DNA from: Mesorhizobium koreense
Lineage (GTDB): Bacteria; Pseudomonadota; Alphaproteobacteria; Rhizobiales; Rhizobiaceae
DNA length: 64,000 bases
NCBI RefSeq assembly: GCF_031656215.1
Contig: NZ_CP134228.1
Location: forward strand, 3,677,001-3,741,000
Direction: 5' to 3'
Each line of letters starts with the position of its first letter. Position 1 is the first letter of the stretch. A program made the position numbers and the translations under genes. This document shows positions 44,603 to 53,325 of this stretch, one piece after another. Below the pieces are notes generated by a model, which did not search any database, was not told the origin of the DNA, and saw only the letters and a program-made list of their open reading frames with translations.

Positions 44603-45607
44603 GTGGAAACCTCGCTCGCCTTCCCGGCCCTGATCGGCCTCATTGCCGTGGCGCTGTTCTTCGATTTCCTGAACGGACTGCACGACGCGGCGAACTCCAT
44701 CGCGACCATCGTCTCGACCCGTGTGCTAAGGCCGCAATATGCCGTGTTCTGGGCGGCGTTCTTCAATTTCATCGCCTTTCTTTTCTTCGGCCTTCATGTC
44801 GCGCGAACGCTGGGCACCGGCATCGTAGACGCCGGCATCGTCGATCCGACGGTGATCTTCGCGGCCCTGACGGGCGCGATCGTCTGGAACATCCTGACCT
44901 GGATATTCGGCATCCCCTCGAGCAGTTCGCACGCGCTGGTGGGCGGCCTCGTCGGCGCCGGCGTCGCCAAGGCCGGCGGCGGCGCCATCGTATGGTCGGG
45001 TTTGCTGAAAACGACAGCCGCGATCGTGCTTTCACCAGCGCTCGGGTTCTTCCTGGCGCTCATGCTGATCCTTGCCGTCTCCTGGATATCGCTCAGGCAG
45101 ACACCGTTCGCGGTCGACAACGCCTTCCGGCACCTGCAATTCATCTCGGCCTCGCTCTATTCACTCGGCCATGGCGGCAACGATGCGCAAAAGACGATGG
45201 GCATCATCGCCGTCCTGCTCTTTTCGCAGGGCCATCTCGGCCATGAATTCTACGTGCCTCTATGGGTCGTGCTGTCATGCCAGTCGGCGATGGCGCTCGG
45301 CACGCTCTTCGGCGGCTGGCGTATCGTCCATACGATGGGATCGAAGATCACGCGGCTCAACCCGATGCAGGGTTTTTGCGCAGAGGCCGGCGGCGCGATC
45401 ACGCTTTTCCTGGCGACATGGCTCGGCATTCCGGTCTCGACGACGCACACCATCACCGGCGCCATTGTCGGCGTCGGCGCGGCACGACGCGTTTCCGCCG
45501 TCCGCTGGGGCATCGCCGGCAACATCGTCATCGCCTGGATCGTCACGCTGCCGGCCACGGCCTTAATCGCCGCGGCCTGCCACACCGCCATCGCCCTTGC
45601 CTTCTGA
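44603..45607 (+). CDS. pit: Inorganic phosphate transporter, Pit family
   Basis: Low-affinity, proton-coupled symporter of metal-phosphate. The 334-aa product has about ten hydrophobic spans and the two family repeats: FFDFLNGLHDAANSIATIVS near the N-terminus and LGHGGNDAQKTMGIIAVLLF in the middle, followed by a second copy-like segment WLGIPVSTTHTITGAIVGVG. Start is GTG 44603 (METSLAFPALIGL...). It forms an operon with the DUF47 gene. In rhizobia this pair, called orfA-pit, is usually repressed by PhoB under phosphate starvation; no Pho box could be identified with confidence here. Confidence 0.94.
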   Translation: METSLAFPALIGLIAVALFFDFLNGLHDAANSIATIVSTRVLRPQYAVFWAAFFNFIAFLFFGLHVARTLGTGIVDAGIVDPTVIFAALTGAIVWNILTWIFGIPSSSSHALVGGLVGAGVAKAGGGAIVWSGLLKTTAAIVLSPALGFFLALMLILAVSWISLRQTPFAVDNAFRHLQFISASLYSLGHGGNDAQKTMGIIAVLLFSQGHLGHEFYVPLWVVLSCQSAMALGTLFGGWRIVHTMGSKITRLNPMQGFCAEAGGAITLFLATWLGIPVSTTHTITGAIVGVGAARRVSAVRWGIAGNIVIAWIVTLPATALIAAACHTAIALAF

Positions 45608-45711
45608 TCGCAAGCCCTGGGGGCTTCAGGCCGCCATTCTTGAAATCCGGCCCGCATTCACCATCTGAACCCGGCAGCGGCATTTTTCGCCGACCGCGAG
45701 AAAGGATCGAA

Positions 45712-46200
45712 ATGAGCATCGGCCGCACCATCGATGGCGAAGTCCTCGGCAAAGAAGTCGTGTCCGACCGGCTGGACGACAACCGCCTCTATGCAGGTGT
45801 CCGCACCCGCAGGATATTCGCCTTCCTGATCGACTACATGATCGTGGCGCTGCTCCTGATCCCGGCCGGCGTGATCGTGCTCCTTCTCGGCCTCCTGACC
45901 TTCGGCCTCGGCTGGACGCTCTTCGCCATCCTCTTCCCGATCGTGGCGATCCTTTACGTGTGGACGACGCTCGGCGGCAGGCGCCAGGCGACGCTCGGCA
46001 TGCGCGCCATGTCGATCCGGCTGGAGCGGCTCGACGGCCGCCCGGTCGACGGAATGCTGGCTGTGGTCCACTCCGTCTTCTTCTGGGCCGCCAATGCGGT
46101 CCTCACGCCGCTCATCCTGCTCGTCAGCCTGTTCACCGATCGCAAGCGCACGCTGCACGATCTCCTGCTCGGAACCGTCGTCATCCGCGACGACCGCTGA
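45712..46200 (+). CDS. RDD family membrane protein
   Basis: The 162-aa product has the RDD domain: RRIFAFLIDYMIVALLLIPA with the Arg and Asp of the family signature, two further spans (TFGLGWTLFAILFPIVAILY and FFWAANAVLTPLILLVSLFT) and the terminal RKRTLHDLLLGTVVIRDD, again with the family Asp. RDD proteins are small transporters or envelope proteins of mostly unknown function. AAGGA lies 7 bases before ATG 45712. It lies 104 bases downstream of pit and is separated from the converging SOS peptide gene by a hairpin repeat. Confidence 0.9.
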   Translation: MSIGRTIDGEVLGKEVVSDRLDDNRLYAGVRTRRIFAFLIDYMIVALLLIPAGVIVLLLGLLTFGLGWTLFAILFPIVAILYVWTTLGGRRQATLGMRAMSIRLERLDGRPVDGMLAVVHSVFFWAANAVLTPLILLVSLFTDRKRTLHDLLLGTVVIRDDR

Positions 46201-46232
46201 CCCACTCTCGAACCTTCGTTTCCATCATGGCC

Positions 46233-46265
46233 GGGCTTGTCCCGACCATCTGCTAGGACAAGCCC
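46233..46265. repeat. Rhizobial palindromic repeat / possible bidirectional terminator
   Basis: GGGCTTGTCC (46233-46242) and GGACAAGCCC (46256-46265) are perfect complements with a 13-base loop. It lies between the convergent RDD and SOS-peptide genes and resembles a dispersed element of rhizobial genomes. Confidence 0.65.
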
Positions 46266-46302
46266 CAGGATGACCGCGGCTGTGTCACCCGCCTTGCTCG
46301 CC

Positions 46303-46389
46303 TCAGAGCGCGCCGATCCACATCGCCGCTGAAACGATGAAAAGGCTGACGGCCACCAACGAAAAAACGTCCTGAACGATACCGGGCAT
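46303..46389 (-). CDS. 28-aa single-span membrane peptide under LexA control
   Basis: A complete 28-codon gene: ATG 46389, TGA 46305-46303, with GGAGAG at good distance upstream. The peptide begins MPGIVQDVFSLVAVSLFIVS and ends with Ala-Ala-Met-Trp-Ile-Gly-Ala-Leu, so about residues 8-28 form one transmembrane helix after a short N-terminus with a single acidic residue. The promoter (46411-46445) is nearly consensus and is covered by two overlapping LexA boxes. Caulobacter SidA, an SOS-induced division inhibitor, is a 29-aa inner-membrane peptide. Size, topology and regulation agree, but I cannot claim sequence homology. A role in DNA-damage-induced division arrest is inference. Confidence 0.75.
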   Translation of the reverse strand: MPGIVQDVFSLVAVSLFIVSAAMWIGAL

Positions 46390-46410
46390 GTTTCTCTCCT
46401 ATCCCTTTAT

Positions 46411-46445
46411 GTTCGTATTATGTTCTGTTTCTGTTCAATAGTCAA
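46411..46445 (-). promoter_or_regulatory. Promoter with two overlapping LexA (SOS) boxes
   Basis: On the minus strand -35 TTGACT (46445-46440), 17-base spacer, -10 CATAAT (46422-46417). On the plus strand GTTC-N7-GTTC occurs at 46411-46425 and again at 46422-46436, sharing the middle GTTC. This is the alphaproteobacterial LexA consensus. LexA would cover the spacer and the -10 element. Confidence 0.88.
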
Positions 46446-46667
46446 CACCCCTCATGCCGACACCAACGTGGCGGATCCAGATTACCTGTCGTTCGATGCG
46501 TAACGCGCGAAGCGACGAACGGCGCTGAATGAGGAAGGATTTCTGGAAACGGTGGCCGGGCTTTGCGGCATGTCGTTTCCCTCGCGCTAATGGTCGCCGC
46601 CATCGCTATCGCCGCCGGTGTGCAAGCTCGATATTCGGCGTGAAATCGCACCCCAGTGAGGCTGATC

Positions 46668-48245
46668 ATGATCGAAGGCCTGGAACCGGCCGAACCCGTG
46701 CCCGTCGCCGAAAGAGCACGCCGCGGCGGCCGCGCGGGAAAGCGCGCAAGCGCGGGCACTCATTTCGAGCAGCCGCCCTTCCGGCAGCATCGCATTCCTT
46801 TCGAGCCGACACGGATCGTTTCAGAAGACGAACTGGAATCGATCCACCTGGCGTCGCTCAGGGTGTTGAGGGAAATCGGCGTGGAGGTGCTGCACGACGA
46901 GGCGCGCGCCATCATGAAGAAGAACGGCGCGGACGTCGCACCGGGCGGCACGCGCGTTCGCTTCGACGCCGACATGATCCTCGAATGGATCGCTCATTGT
47001 CCACCGCGCTTCACGCTGCATGCCCGCAACCCGTCGCATGACCTCGATTTCGGCGGCAACGCCATCATCCTCGCCCAGATGGCCTCGGCGCCGAACTGTT
47101 CCGATACCGACCGTGGAAGGCGGCCCGGCAACCAGGCGGACTTCCGCAACTTCCTCAAGCTCGCGCAGATGCACAACGTGCTCCAGTGCACCGGCGGCTA
47201 CCCGGTCGAGCCGATCGATATCCATCCCTCGATCCGGCATCTGAAATGCCTGCGCGATCTCACCACGCTGACCGACAAGGTCTTCCACATCTACTCGCTC
47301 GGCAAGGAGCGCAACACGGACGGTATCGAGATCGCCCGTATCGCGCGCGGCATCAGCCGTGAGCAGTTGGAGAAGGAGCCTTCCTGCTTCACCGTCATCA
47401 ACACCAATTCGCCGCTCAAGCTCGATGTGCCGATGATGGAAGGTATCATCCAGATGGCGGGCGCTGGCCAGTGCGTGATCGTGACGCCATTCACGCTTGC
47501 GGGCGCCATGGCGCCGGTGACGATCGCCGGCGCGGTCGTCCAGCAGAACGCCGAGGCGCTCGCCGCCATCGCCTTCGCACAGATGGTGCGGAAAGGCGCA
47601 CCGGTCGGCTATGGCGGCTTCACCTCCAACGTGGACATGAAATCCGGAGCGCCGGCCTTCGGCACGCCCGAATACATGAAGGCGCAGCTTCTCGGCGGGC
47701 AACTCGCGCGGCGCTATAGCATTCCCTACCGCACCTCCAACACCTGCGCGGCGAACACGGTGGATGCCCAAGCCGCCTATGAGAGTGTCTTTTCGCTGTG
47801 GGGCGCCATCCAGGGCGGCGGCAATTTCATGATGCATGGCGCCGGCTGGCTCGAAGGTGGGTTGCGCTGCTCCTACGAGAAGATGATCCTCGACGTCGAC
47901 CTCTTGCAGATGGTAGCGGAGTTCCTGACGCCGCTCGACCTGTCGGAAGACGCGCTGGCAGTGGAGGCGATCCGCGATGTCGGACCGGGCGGGCATTTCT
48001 TCGGCACGCAGCATACGCAGGACCGCTACCGCAACGCTTTTTATTCGCCCGTCCTGTCCGACTGGCGCAATTACGAAAGCTGGACGCTGGCTGGTGCGCC
48101 GACCGCGATCGAGCACGCGAACCGCGTCTGGAAGGAGCGGCTGGCCAGCTACGAAGAACCGGCGATGGACCCCGCCATCCGCGAGGAACTCGACGATTTC
48201 GTCGAGCGCCGCATCGCCGAAGGCGGCGCCCCGACGGATTTTTGA
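46668..48245 (+). CDS. Trimethylamine methyltransferase (MttB)-like protein, non-pyrrolysine
   Basis: A 525-aa MttB-superfamily TIM-barrel protein. Family-like segments are DELESIHLASLRVLREIGVE, FTLHARNPSHDLDFGGNAII and VDMKSGAPAFGTPEYMKAQL. No in-frame TAG (pyrrolysine) codon is present; the frame is uninterrupted. Non-pyrrolysine members such as MtgB use glycine betaine or other quaternary amines and pass methyl groups to a corrinoid protein. Here the next gene (37 bases on) encodes a DMGDH-like oxidoreductase, so the pair probably demethylates a betaine-type compound. ATG 46668 has GAGG 7 bases upstream; GTG 46656 is less likely. Confidence 0.88.
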   Translation: MIEGLEPAEPVPVAERARRGGRAGKRASAGTHFEQPPFRQHRIPFEPTRIVSEDELESIHLASLRVLREIGVEVLHDEARAIMKKNGADVAPGGTRVRFDADMILEWIAHCPPRFTLHARNPSHDLDFGGNAIILAQMASAPNCSDTDRGRRPGNQADFRNFLKLAQMHNVLQCTGGYPVEPIDIHPSIRHLKCLRDLTTLTDKVFHIYSLGKERNTDGIEIARIARGISREQLEKEPSCFTVINTNSPLKLDVPMMEGIIQMAGAGQCVIVTPFTLAGAMAPVTIAGAVVQQNAEALAAIAFAQMVRKGAPVGYGGFTSNVDMKSGAPAFGTPEYMKAQLLGGQLARRYSIPYRTSNTCAANTVDAQAAYESVFSLWGAIQGGGNFMMHGAGWLEGGLRCSYEKMILDVDLLQMVAEFLTPLDLSEDALAVEAIRDVGPGGHFFGTQHTQDRYRNAFYSPVLSDWRNYESWTLAGAPTAIEHANRVWKERLASYEEPAMDPAIREELDDFVERRIAEGGAPTDF

Positions 48246-48281
48246 TATTCAACGAATTTCTTTATCTACGGACAAATCTCT

Positions 48282-50864
48282 ATGAAATCTAACGTAAAAG
48301 CGATTGTGATCGGCGGCGGGGTCGTCGGCTGTTCGGTGCTCTATCATCTGGCAAAAGCCGGCTGGACCGACATCATGCTGATCGAGCGCTCGGAGCTGAC
48401 CTCGGGCTCGTCATGGCACGCGGCCGGTGGCTTCCACACGCTGAACGGCGATCCGAACGTCGCCAAGCTGCAGGCCTATACGGTGCAGCTTTACAAGGAA
48501 CTCGAGGAGCTTTCCGGCCAGTCCTGCGGGCTGCACCTGACCGGGGGCGCCATGGTCGCCGATAGCCCGGAACGGATGGACTTCCTGCGGCTCGCCCACG
48601 CCAAGGGCCGCTATCTCGGCATGGATACTGAACTGATCACGCCTTCCGAAGTGAAGGCAATGTTCCCGCTGATGGACGAGAAGAACTTCGTCGGCGCCAT
48701 GTGGGACCCGGTCGAAGGCCATCTCGATCCTTCCGGCACGACGCATGCCTATGCCAAGGCCGCGCGGAAGCTCGGCGCGGAAATCGTGCTCAGAAACCGC
48801 GTCGTCGAACTGACGCAGGAGTCGGACGGCACCTGGAACGTCGTCACCGAACAGGGGACCGTCAAGGCCGAGCACGTCGTCAACTGCGGCGGGCTGTGGG
48901 CGCGTGAGGTCGGCCGCATGGTCGGGCTGGAACTGCCGCTGCTCGCCATGGAACACCACTACCTTCTGACCGAGGATATCCCCGAGGTCATGGACTTCAA
49001 CAAGACGACCGGGCGCGAAATGATCGGCGTCATGGATTTCAAGGGTGAGATCTATACGCGGCAGGAGCGCAACGGCGTGCTGCTCGGCACCTACGAAAAG
49101 GCGTGCAAGCCATGGTCGCCGGTCGAGACGCCATGGACCTTCGGGCACGAATTGCTGGTGCCGGATCTCGACCGCATCGCGCCTTCGCTGGAGGTCGGCT
49201 TCCGCCATTTCCCCGGCATCGAGAAGGCCGGAATCAAGCAGATGATCAACGGCCCCTTCACCTTCGCGCCGGACGGCAACCCACTCGTCGGTCCCGTTCA
49301 GGGTCTCACCAATTTCTGGTGCGCCTGTGCGGTGATGGCCGGCTTTAGCCAGGGCGGCGGTGTCGGGCTCGCGCTATCGAACTGGATGGTGAACGGCGAT
49401 CCGGGTTTCGACGTGTGGGGCATGGACGTGGCGCGCTTCGGTGAATGGGCGACGCTGCGCTACACCAACGCCAAGGTGCGCGAGAACTATTCGCGCCGCT
49501 TCTCCATTCGTTTCCCGAACGAGGAACTGCCGGCGGCAAGGCCGGCGCAGACGACGCCGCTCTACGACACGATGCTGGCCCAAAATGCCGTCATGGGCGA
49601 TAGCTGGGGGCTGGAGACGCCGCTCTGGTTCGCGCCGAAGGGCACGGAGCCGAAGGATGTCGTCTCCTTCCACCGCTCCAACGATTTCGAGCATGTCGGA
49701 AATGAAGTGCGCGCCGTGCGCGAGCGCGTCGGCGTCACCGAGATCGCGAACTTCGCCAAATACGAGGTGAGCGGCCCCGGCGCGGAAGACTTCCTCAACC
49801 GGCTGATGACCAATCGCATGCCGAAGAAGGGCCGCATCGTGCTCACCCCGATGCTGAACGAATTCGGCAAGCTGATCGGCGATTTCACTATCGCACATGC
49901 GGGCGACGAGCGTTTCATGGTGTGGAGCTCTTCGGCGGCGCAGAAATATCATATGCGCTGGTTCGAGAAGCATCTGCCGAAGGACGGTTCTGCCAACGGG
50001 GGGGTAAGAATCCATCGCTTCGACATGACGCTGGTCGGTCTCTCCATCGCCGGGCCGAAAAGCCAGGAACTACTTCAGAAGCTGGTCGATCAGGATGTCT
50101 CGACCAAGAGCTTCCGCTTCATGGATTTCCGCGAGATGGCGGTCGGCGGCGCCCCGTGCATGGTCAACCGCATCACCTATACGGGCGATCTCGGCTACGA
50201 GATTTGGATGCAGCCGGCCTACCAGCGGCTGGTCTATCGCACCATCAAGGAGGCGGGGAACGAGTTCGGCATCGCCGATTTCGGCATGCGCGCGCTGCTC
50301 TCCATGCGGCTTGAAAAGAATTTCCCGACCTGGTTCCGTGAGCTTCGACCGATCTACGGGCCGTTCGAGGGCGGGATGGGCCGCTTCGTCAGACTTGAGA
50401 AGAACGACTTTGTCGGCCGCGAGGCGGCGGCGAAGGAACTGGAAGCCGGGCCGAAGCTGAAGCGCGTCTCCTTCACGGTCGATGCGCTTGATGCGGACGT
50501 CATGGGCGACGAGCCGATCTGGGCCAGGGTTTCGAAGGATTATGGTACGGTCGAGAAGCCGCACGGCTACGGCGCCACCCGCTTCAACGGGAGCGGGGGA
50601 GAAACCCGGATCTCGAAAGCCGAGGAAGGCGATTCCTCGATCCGCGGCATTGTCGACGGCGAATGGCGGGTCGTCGGCTGGGTGACCTCGGGCGGCTACG
50701 CGCATTACGTCAAGCAGTCGATGGCGCAGGGCTACGTGCCGGCAGCGCTCGCGGAAGTCGAGAGCAACGGCCTCTTCGAGATAGAAATCCTCGGGCGCCG
50801 GCGGCCGGCCCGCATCAATGTCCAGCCACTCTTCGATCCGACCGGCCAAAAGATGCGCGCGTAA
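48282..50864 (+). CDS. FAD-dependent dimethylglycine/sarcosine dehydrogenase-like protein with GcvT domain
   Basis: The 860-aa product has an N-terminal FAD oxidase domain (IVIGGGVVGCSVLYHLAKAG) with the SSWHAAGG motif whose His46 corresponds to the covalent flavin site of DMGDH. A C-terminal folate-binding GcvT/aminomethyltransferase domain (from about residue 430, VTEIANFAKYEVSGPGAEDF, GDLGYEIWMQPAYQ) would capture the released one-carbon unit as methylene-tetrahydrofolate. Substrate is likely an N-methylated glycine or related amine. It is cotranscribed with the MttB-like gene. No GlyA or folate gene is adjacent. Confidence 0.9.
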   Translation: MKSNVKAIVIGGGVVGCSVLYHLAKAGWTDIMLIERSELTSGSSWHAAGGFHTLNGDPNVAKLQAYTVQLYKELEELSGQSCGLHLTGGAMVADSPERMDFLRLAHAKGRYLGMDTELITPSEVKAMFPLMDEKNFVGAMWDPVEGHLDPSGTTHAYAKAARKLGAEIVLRNRVVELTQESDGTWNVVTEQGTVKAEHVVNCGGLWAREVGRMVGLELPLLAMEHHYLLTEDIPEVMDFNKTTGREMIGVMDFKGEIYTRQERNGVLLGTYEKACKPWSPVETPWTFGHELLVPDLDRIAPSLEVGFRHFPGIEKAGIKQMINGPFTFAPDGNPLVGPVQGLTNFWCACAVMAGFSQGGGVGLALSNWMVNGDPGFDVWGMDVARFGEWATLRYTNAKVRENYSRRFSIRFPNEELPAARPAQTTPLYDTMLAQNAVMGDSWGLETPLWFAPKGTEPKDVVSFHRSNDFEHVGNEVRAVRERVGVTEIANFAKYEVSGPGAEDFLNRLMTNRMPKKGRIVLTPMLNEFGKLIGDFTIAHAGDERFMVWSSSAAQKYHMRWFEKHLPKDGSANGGVRIHRFDMTLVGLSIAGPKSQELLQKLVDQDVSTKSFRFMDFREMAVGGAPCMVNRITYTGDLGYEIWMQPAYQRLVYRTIKEAGNEFGIADFGMRALLSMRLEKNFPTWFRELRPIYGPFEGGMGRFVRLEKNDFVGREAAAKELEAGPKLKRVSFTVDALDADVMGDEPIWARVSKDYGTVEKPHGYGATRFNGSGGETRISKAEEGDSSIRGIVDGEWRVVGWVTSGGYAHYVKQSMAQGYVPAALAEVESNGLFEIEILGRRRPARINVQPLFDPTGQKMRA

Positions 50865-50937
50865 GCGGACCGGCGCGATTGCCGCCGCCACGGCCGCCAT
50901 GGTAACAGCCGGCGGTTCCAGGCATGGCAGGCGTGTG

Positions 50938-52509
50938 GTGAGCAATTTTCTGGTAAACCTCGGCAGACGGCTTGGCGAAGAAAGGTTCGGGCCGTTTGAC
51001 GGGGCGATCGCCTTCATTGCCCTCTATTGTCTATTACAGGCCATTGCCTTGCCGCTGGTCAGCTATTGGGCGGGCACAGGCGTCAATATCGACGAGGCGG
51101 AGCAACTCATCTATCTGCCGCATTTCTGGATGGGATACGGCAGTTCCCAGCCACCGCTCTACAGTTGGCTGAGTGCCGCCTTCTGCCAGATTTTCGGCAC
51201 GACAATCCTGTCGCTGAAAATCATAAAGTATCTTGTCTTTCTGCTGGGTACGGTTTGTGTCGCCGTTAGCGTACGCAGGCTGGGATATTCCCGTGCAGCG
51301 GCCGCGGCCGCCATGCTCGGCCTGTTCACCGTCCCTGAAATCCTCTGGGAAATGCAGCGCGCGCTGACCCACTCCGTTGCGGCATTCGCATTCTCCGCCA
51401 TGATGGTCCTGGCACTGGTCCTGCTTTTCGAGAAGCGCACCATTGCCCGGTATGCCTTTTTCGGTCTGGCGGCGGGATTGGCGCTGCTCGCCAAATACAA
51501 CGACGTCCTTCTCCTTATCGCGTTGATCGCAGCCGCATTGTCCATCCCGGCCTATCGGTCGGCGATCCTCGATCGCAGGATCGTTGTGAGCATGTTCCTC
51601 ACCGCTCTTGTCGTCCTCCCGACCGCGCTCTGGAGCCTGGAGCACCGAAGCGCGCTCCTTGGCCACGCTTCGAAATTCGAGATCAGCGGTTTCGGAGCAC
51701 ACATTCTATCGGCACGGCTGCGAGGCCTCTGGGATTTGGTGTGGGGCACCGTCAGCTTCGCCATATTGCCATTCGGTCTCGTCGTCATGGCCTTCATTGC
51801 GGAAAAGCTGGTGATGAACGCCTGGCGGCACAGAGCCGGGGCCGGGGCTCAATTCGTTGGCTGTACCATCCTTTTCGGCCTGGCGATCACGGCCGTGCTG
51901 ATCATCGCCAGCGGCACCGCCGAAGTTCGAAATCGCTGGCTGCTGCCGCTCCTGTTCCTAGTGCCGGCCTATGGCGCGATGCGAGCCGAAGAATTCGATC
52001 TTAAAGGCAAGAGAATCCAGTATTTCCTTGCCGGCATAGGTGGCGCGTTCGCGATCGCGGCAATTCCCCTGATCTGGTACGTGCAAGCCGCCGGCGGAAA
52101 CGGCTTTTCCAGTTCCGTGCGGCTCGATTATCCGGCCTTCTACAAGCTCTTGACAGCCGACGGGCCCGTTTCGACCATCGTCGGCGACGAGCAATGGGTC
52201 GGCAATTTCCGTCTGGTCGAGCGCGATCTCGCGATCCTCGATCCCGAGACGCCGTATTTCGGAACCCTTATGCGACCACCCGCCGTGGTAGTCTGGCTTG
52301 ACGGCGGGCCGCCTCCGGCGGGCTTGCTGAACAGGGTAGAAAAGGCCGGTTACGCCGTCGAGGGCAGCGTGCACGAACTGTCCGTACCCGAGCATCTGAG
52401 CAAGAAGGGCAGCCGCGAAGCAGGCTTTGCCCGGCTCCGGAAAATCCGTGATGTCCCGCCGGCGGATGCGGATATTCCGGATGCCGAACCCGCTCACGAC
52501 GGCGACTGA
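50938..52509 (+). CDS. Glycosyltransferase family 39 (ArnT-like) membrane protein
   Basis: A 523-aa polytopic protein with about ten membrane spans and the GT39/ArnT signature in the first periplasmic loop: the acidic pair in NIDEAEQLIYLPHF followed by SSQPPLYSWL. A C-terminal hydrophilic domain of about 130 residues follows (DYPAFYKLLTADGPVSTIVG). These enzymes move a sugar from a polyprenyl-phosphate donor onto lipid A, proteins or glycans. Start is ambiguous: GTG 50938 has GCAGG 7 bases upstream, GTG 50935 and ATG 50899 are alternatives. It begins 73 bases after the DMGDH-like gene and converges with an LpxO-like gene. Confidence 0.85.
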   Translation: MSNFLVNLGRRLGEERFGPFDGAIAFIALYCLLQAIALPLVSYWAGTGVNIDEAEQLIYLPHFWMGYGSSQPPLYSWLSAAFCQIFGTTILSLKIIKYLVFLLGTVCVAVSVRRLGYSRAAAAAAMLGLFTVPEILWEMQRALTHSVAAFAFSAMMVLALVLLFEKRTIARYAFFGLAAGLALLAKYNDVLLLIALIAAALSIPAYRSAILDRRIVVSMFLTALVVLPTALWSLEHRSALLGHASKFEISGFGAHILSARLRGLWDLVWGTVSFAILPFGLVVMAFIAEKLVMNAWRHRAGAGAQFVGCTILFGLAITAVLIIASGTAEVRNRWLLPLLFLVPAYGAMRAEEFDLKGKRIQYFLAGIGGAFAIAAIPLIWYVQAAGGNGFSSSVRLDYPAFYKLLTADGPVSTIVGDEQWVGNFRLVERDLAILDPETPYFGTLMRPPAVVVWLDGGPPPAGLLNRVEKAGYAVEGSVHELSVPEHLSKKGSREAGFARLRKIRDVPPADADIPDAEPAHDGD

Positions 52510-52524
52510 GGGGCACCAGCCCTG

Positions 52525-53325
52525 TCAGTGCTCCTTGCCGCCGGCGAAGAAGAGCTTTTCCCACTTCTTCTGAGCCTGATAGCCCTCTCGGATGAAGGGG
52601 GTGAAAGGCGCGAGGTTCAGGAGCAGCCAGTTGGTCAGGCTGGCGGGAAAGCGGGTCGGCTTCACGAAATCGACGAACAGCACGACGCGCGTCTCGCCGG
52701 AGTGGTTCCACGCCTCGTGCTCGTAGGCATCGTCGAAGAGCAGAACCTTGCCTTCGTCCCAGTGGCATATCCGGTCGAGCACGCGGATGGCGATCTTGTC
52801 GCGCTCGGGCGGCACCTTCAGCCCGAGATGCAAGCGCAGCACGCCGTTATAGGGGCCGCGATGCGCCTTCAGATGCTTGCCGGGCTCGAAGATCGAGAAC
52901 ATCGCCGCCTTGAGACCGGGAACCTTCTGCAGAATACGCCAGGTCTCCGGGCAGGCGCGGACGCCCTCCTCCGATACCGAACCGTAGCCGCACAGCACGA
53001 AGGTCTTCCAGTCGCGGTCGGTGGAGATCGTGCTGACCTCGCTCAATATCTCGTGGAAGCCCGGCAACTCGTCCTTGCGGGTGAGCACGCGATCCAGCTC
53101 GGCGCGGATAAGCTTCCATTCCTTCTCTATATCCGCCGCCCATGGAAAAGTGGCGTTGTCATAAACCGGCGGATTGCCATGGACCGCATATTTCAGGTTG
53201 AGCCGTTCGGCCCAATCCACGATAGCCTGGCCGATCCGGTAGCCGAGACCCTTCTTGAACATGGGATCCTCGATCCCCTGTGTACGCTTCTGCTCGAAAT
53301 TCCCGATGCTGACTTTCTGATCCAT
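52525..53325 (-). CDS. Aspartyl/asparaginyl beta-hydroxylase family protein (LpxO-like)
   Basis: The 266-aa product is an Fe(II)/2-oxoglutarate dioxygenase of the Asp/Asn beta-hydroxylase family. Iron-site histidines lie in KHLKAHRGPYNGVLRLHLGL and in the later LLFDDAYEHEAWNHSGETRV, and the RVVLFVDF arginine would bind 2-oxoglutarate. LpxO, which 2-hydroxylates lipid A acyl chains, is the best-known bacterial member, and the C-terminal hydrophobic segment (LTNWLLLNLAPFTPFI) would suit membrane association. ATG 53325 is chosen because AAGG lies 9 bases upstream. It lies tail to tail with the GT39 gene, 15 bases apart, which hints at envelope lipid modification. Confidence 0.82.
   Translation of the reverse strand: MDQKVSIGNFEQKRTQGIEDPMFKKGLGYRIGQAIVDWAERLNLKYAVHGNPPVYDNATFPWAADIEKEWKLIRAELDRVLTRKDELPGFHEILSEVSTISTDRDWKTFVLCGYGSVSEEGVRACPETWRILQKVPGLKAAMFSIFEPGKHLKAHRGPYNGVLRLHLGLKVPPERDKIAIRVLDRICHWDEGKVLLFDDAYEHEAWNHSGETRVVLFVDFVKPTRFPASLTNWLLLNLAPFTPFIREGYQAQKKWEKLFFAGGKEH

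Noticed and set aside
46590-46643. 16-codon Ala/Ile-rich frame before the MttB-like gene
   Set aside because: No ribosome binding site and very short; probably chance.
46668-48245. Pyrrolysine-encoding MttB
   Set aside because: No in-frame TAG exists; the frame is uninterrupted, so it is a non-pyrrolysine member.
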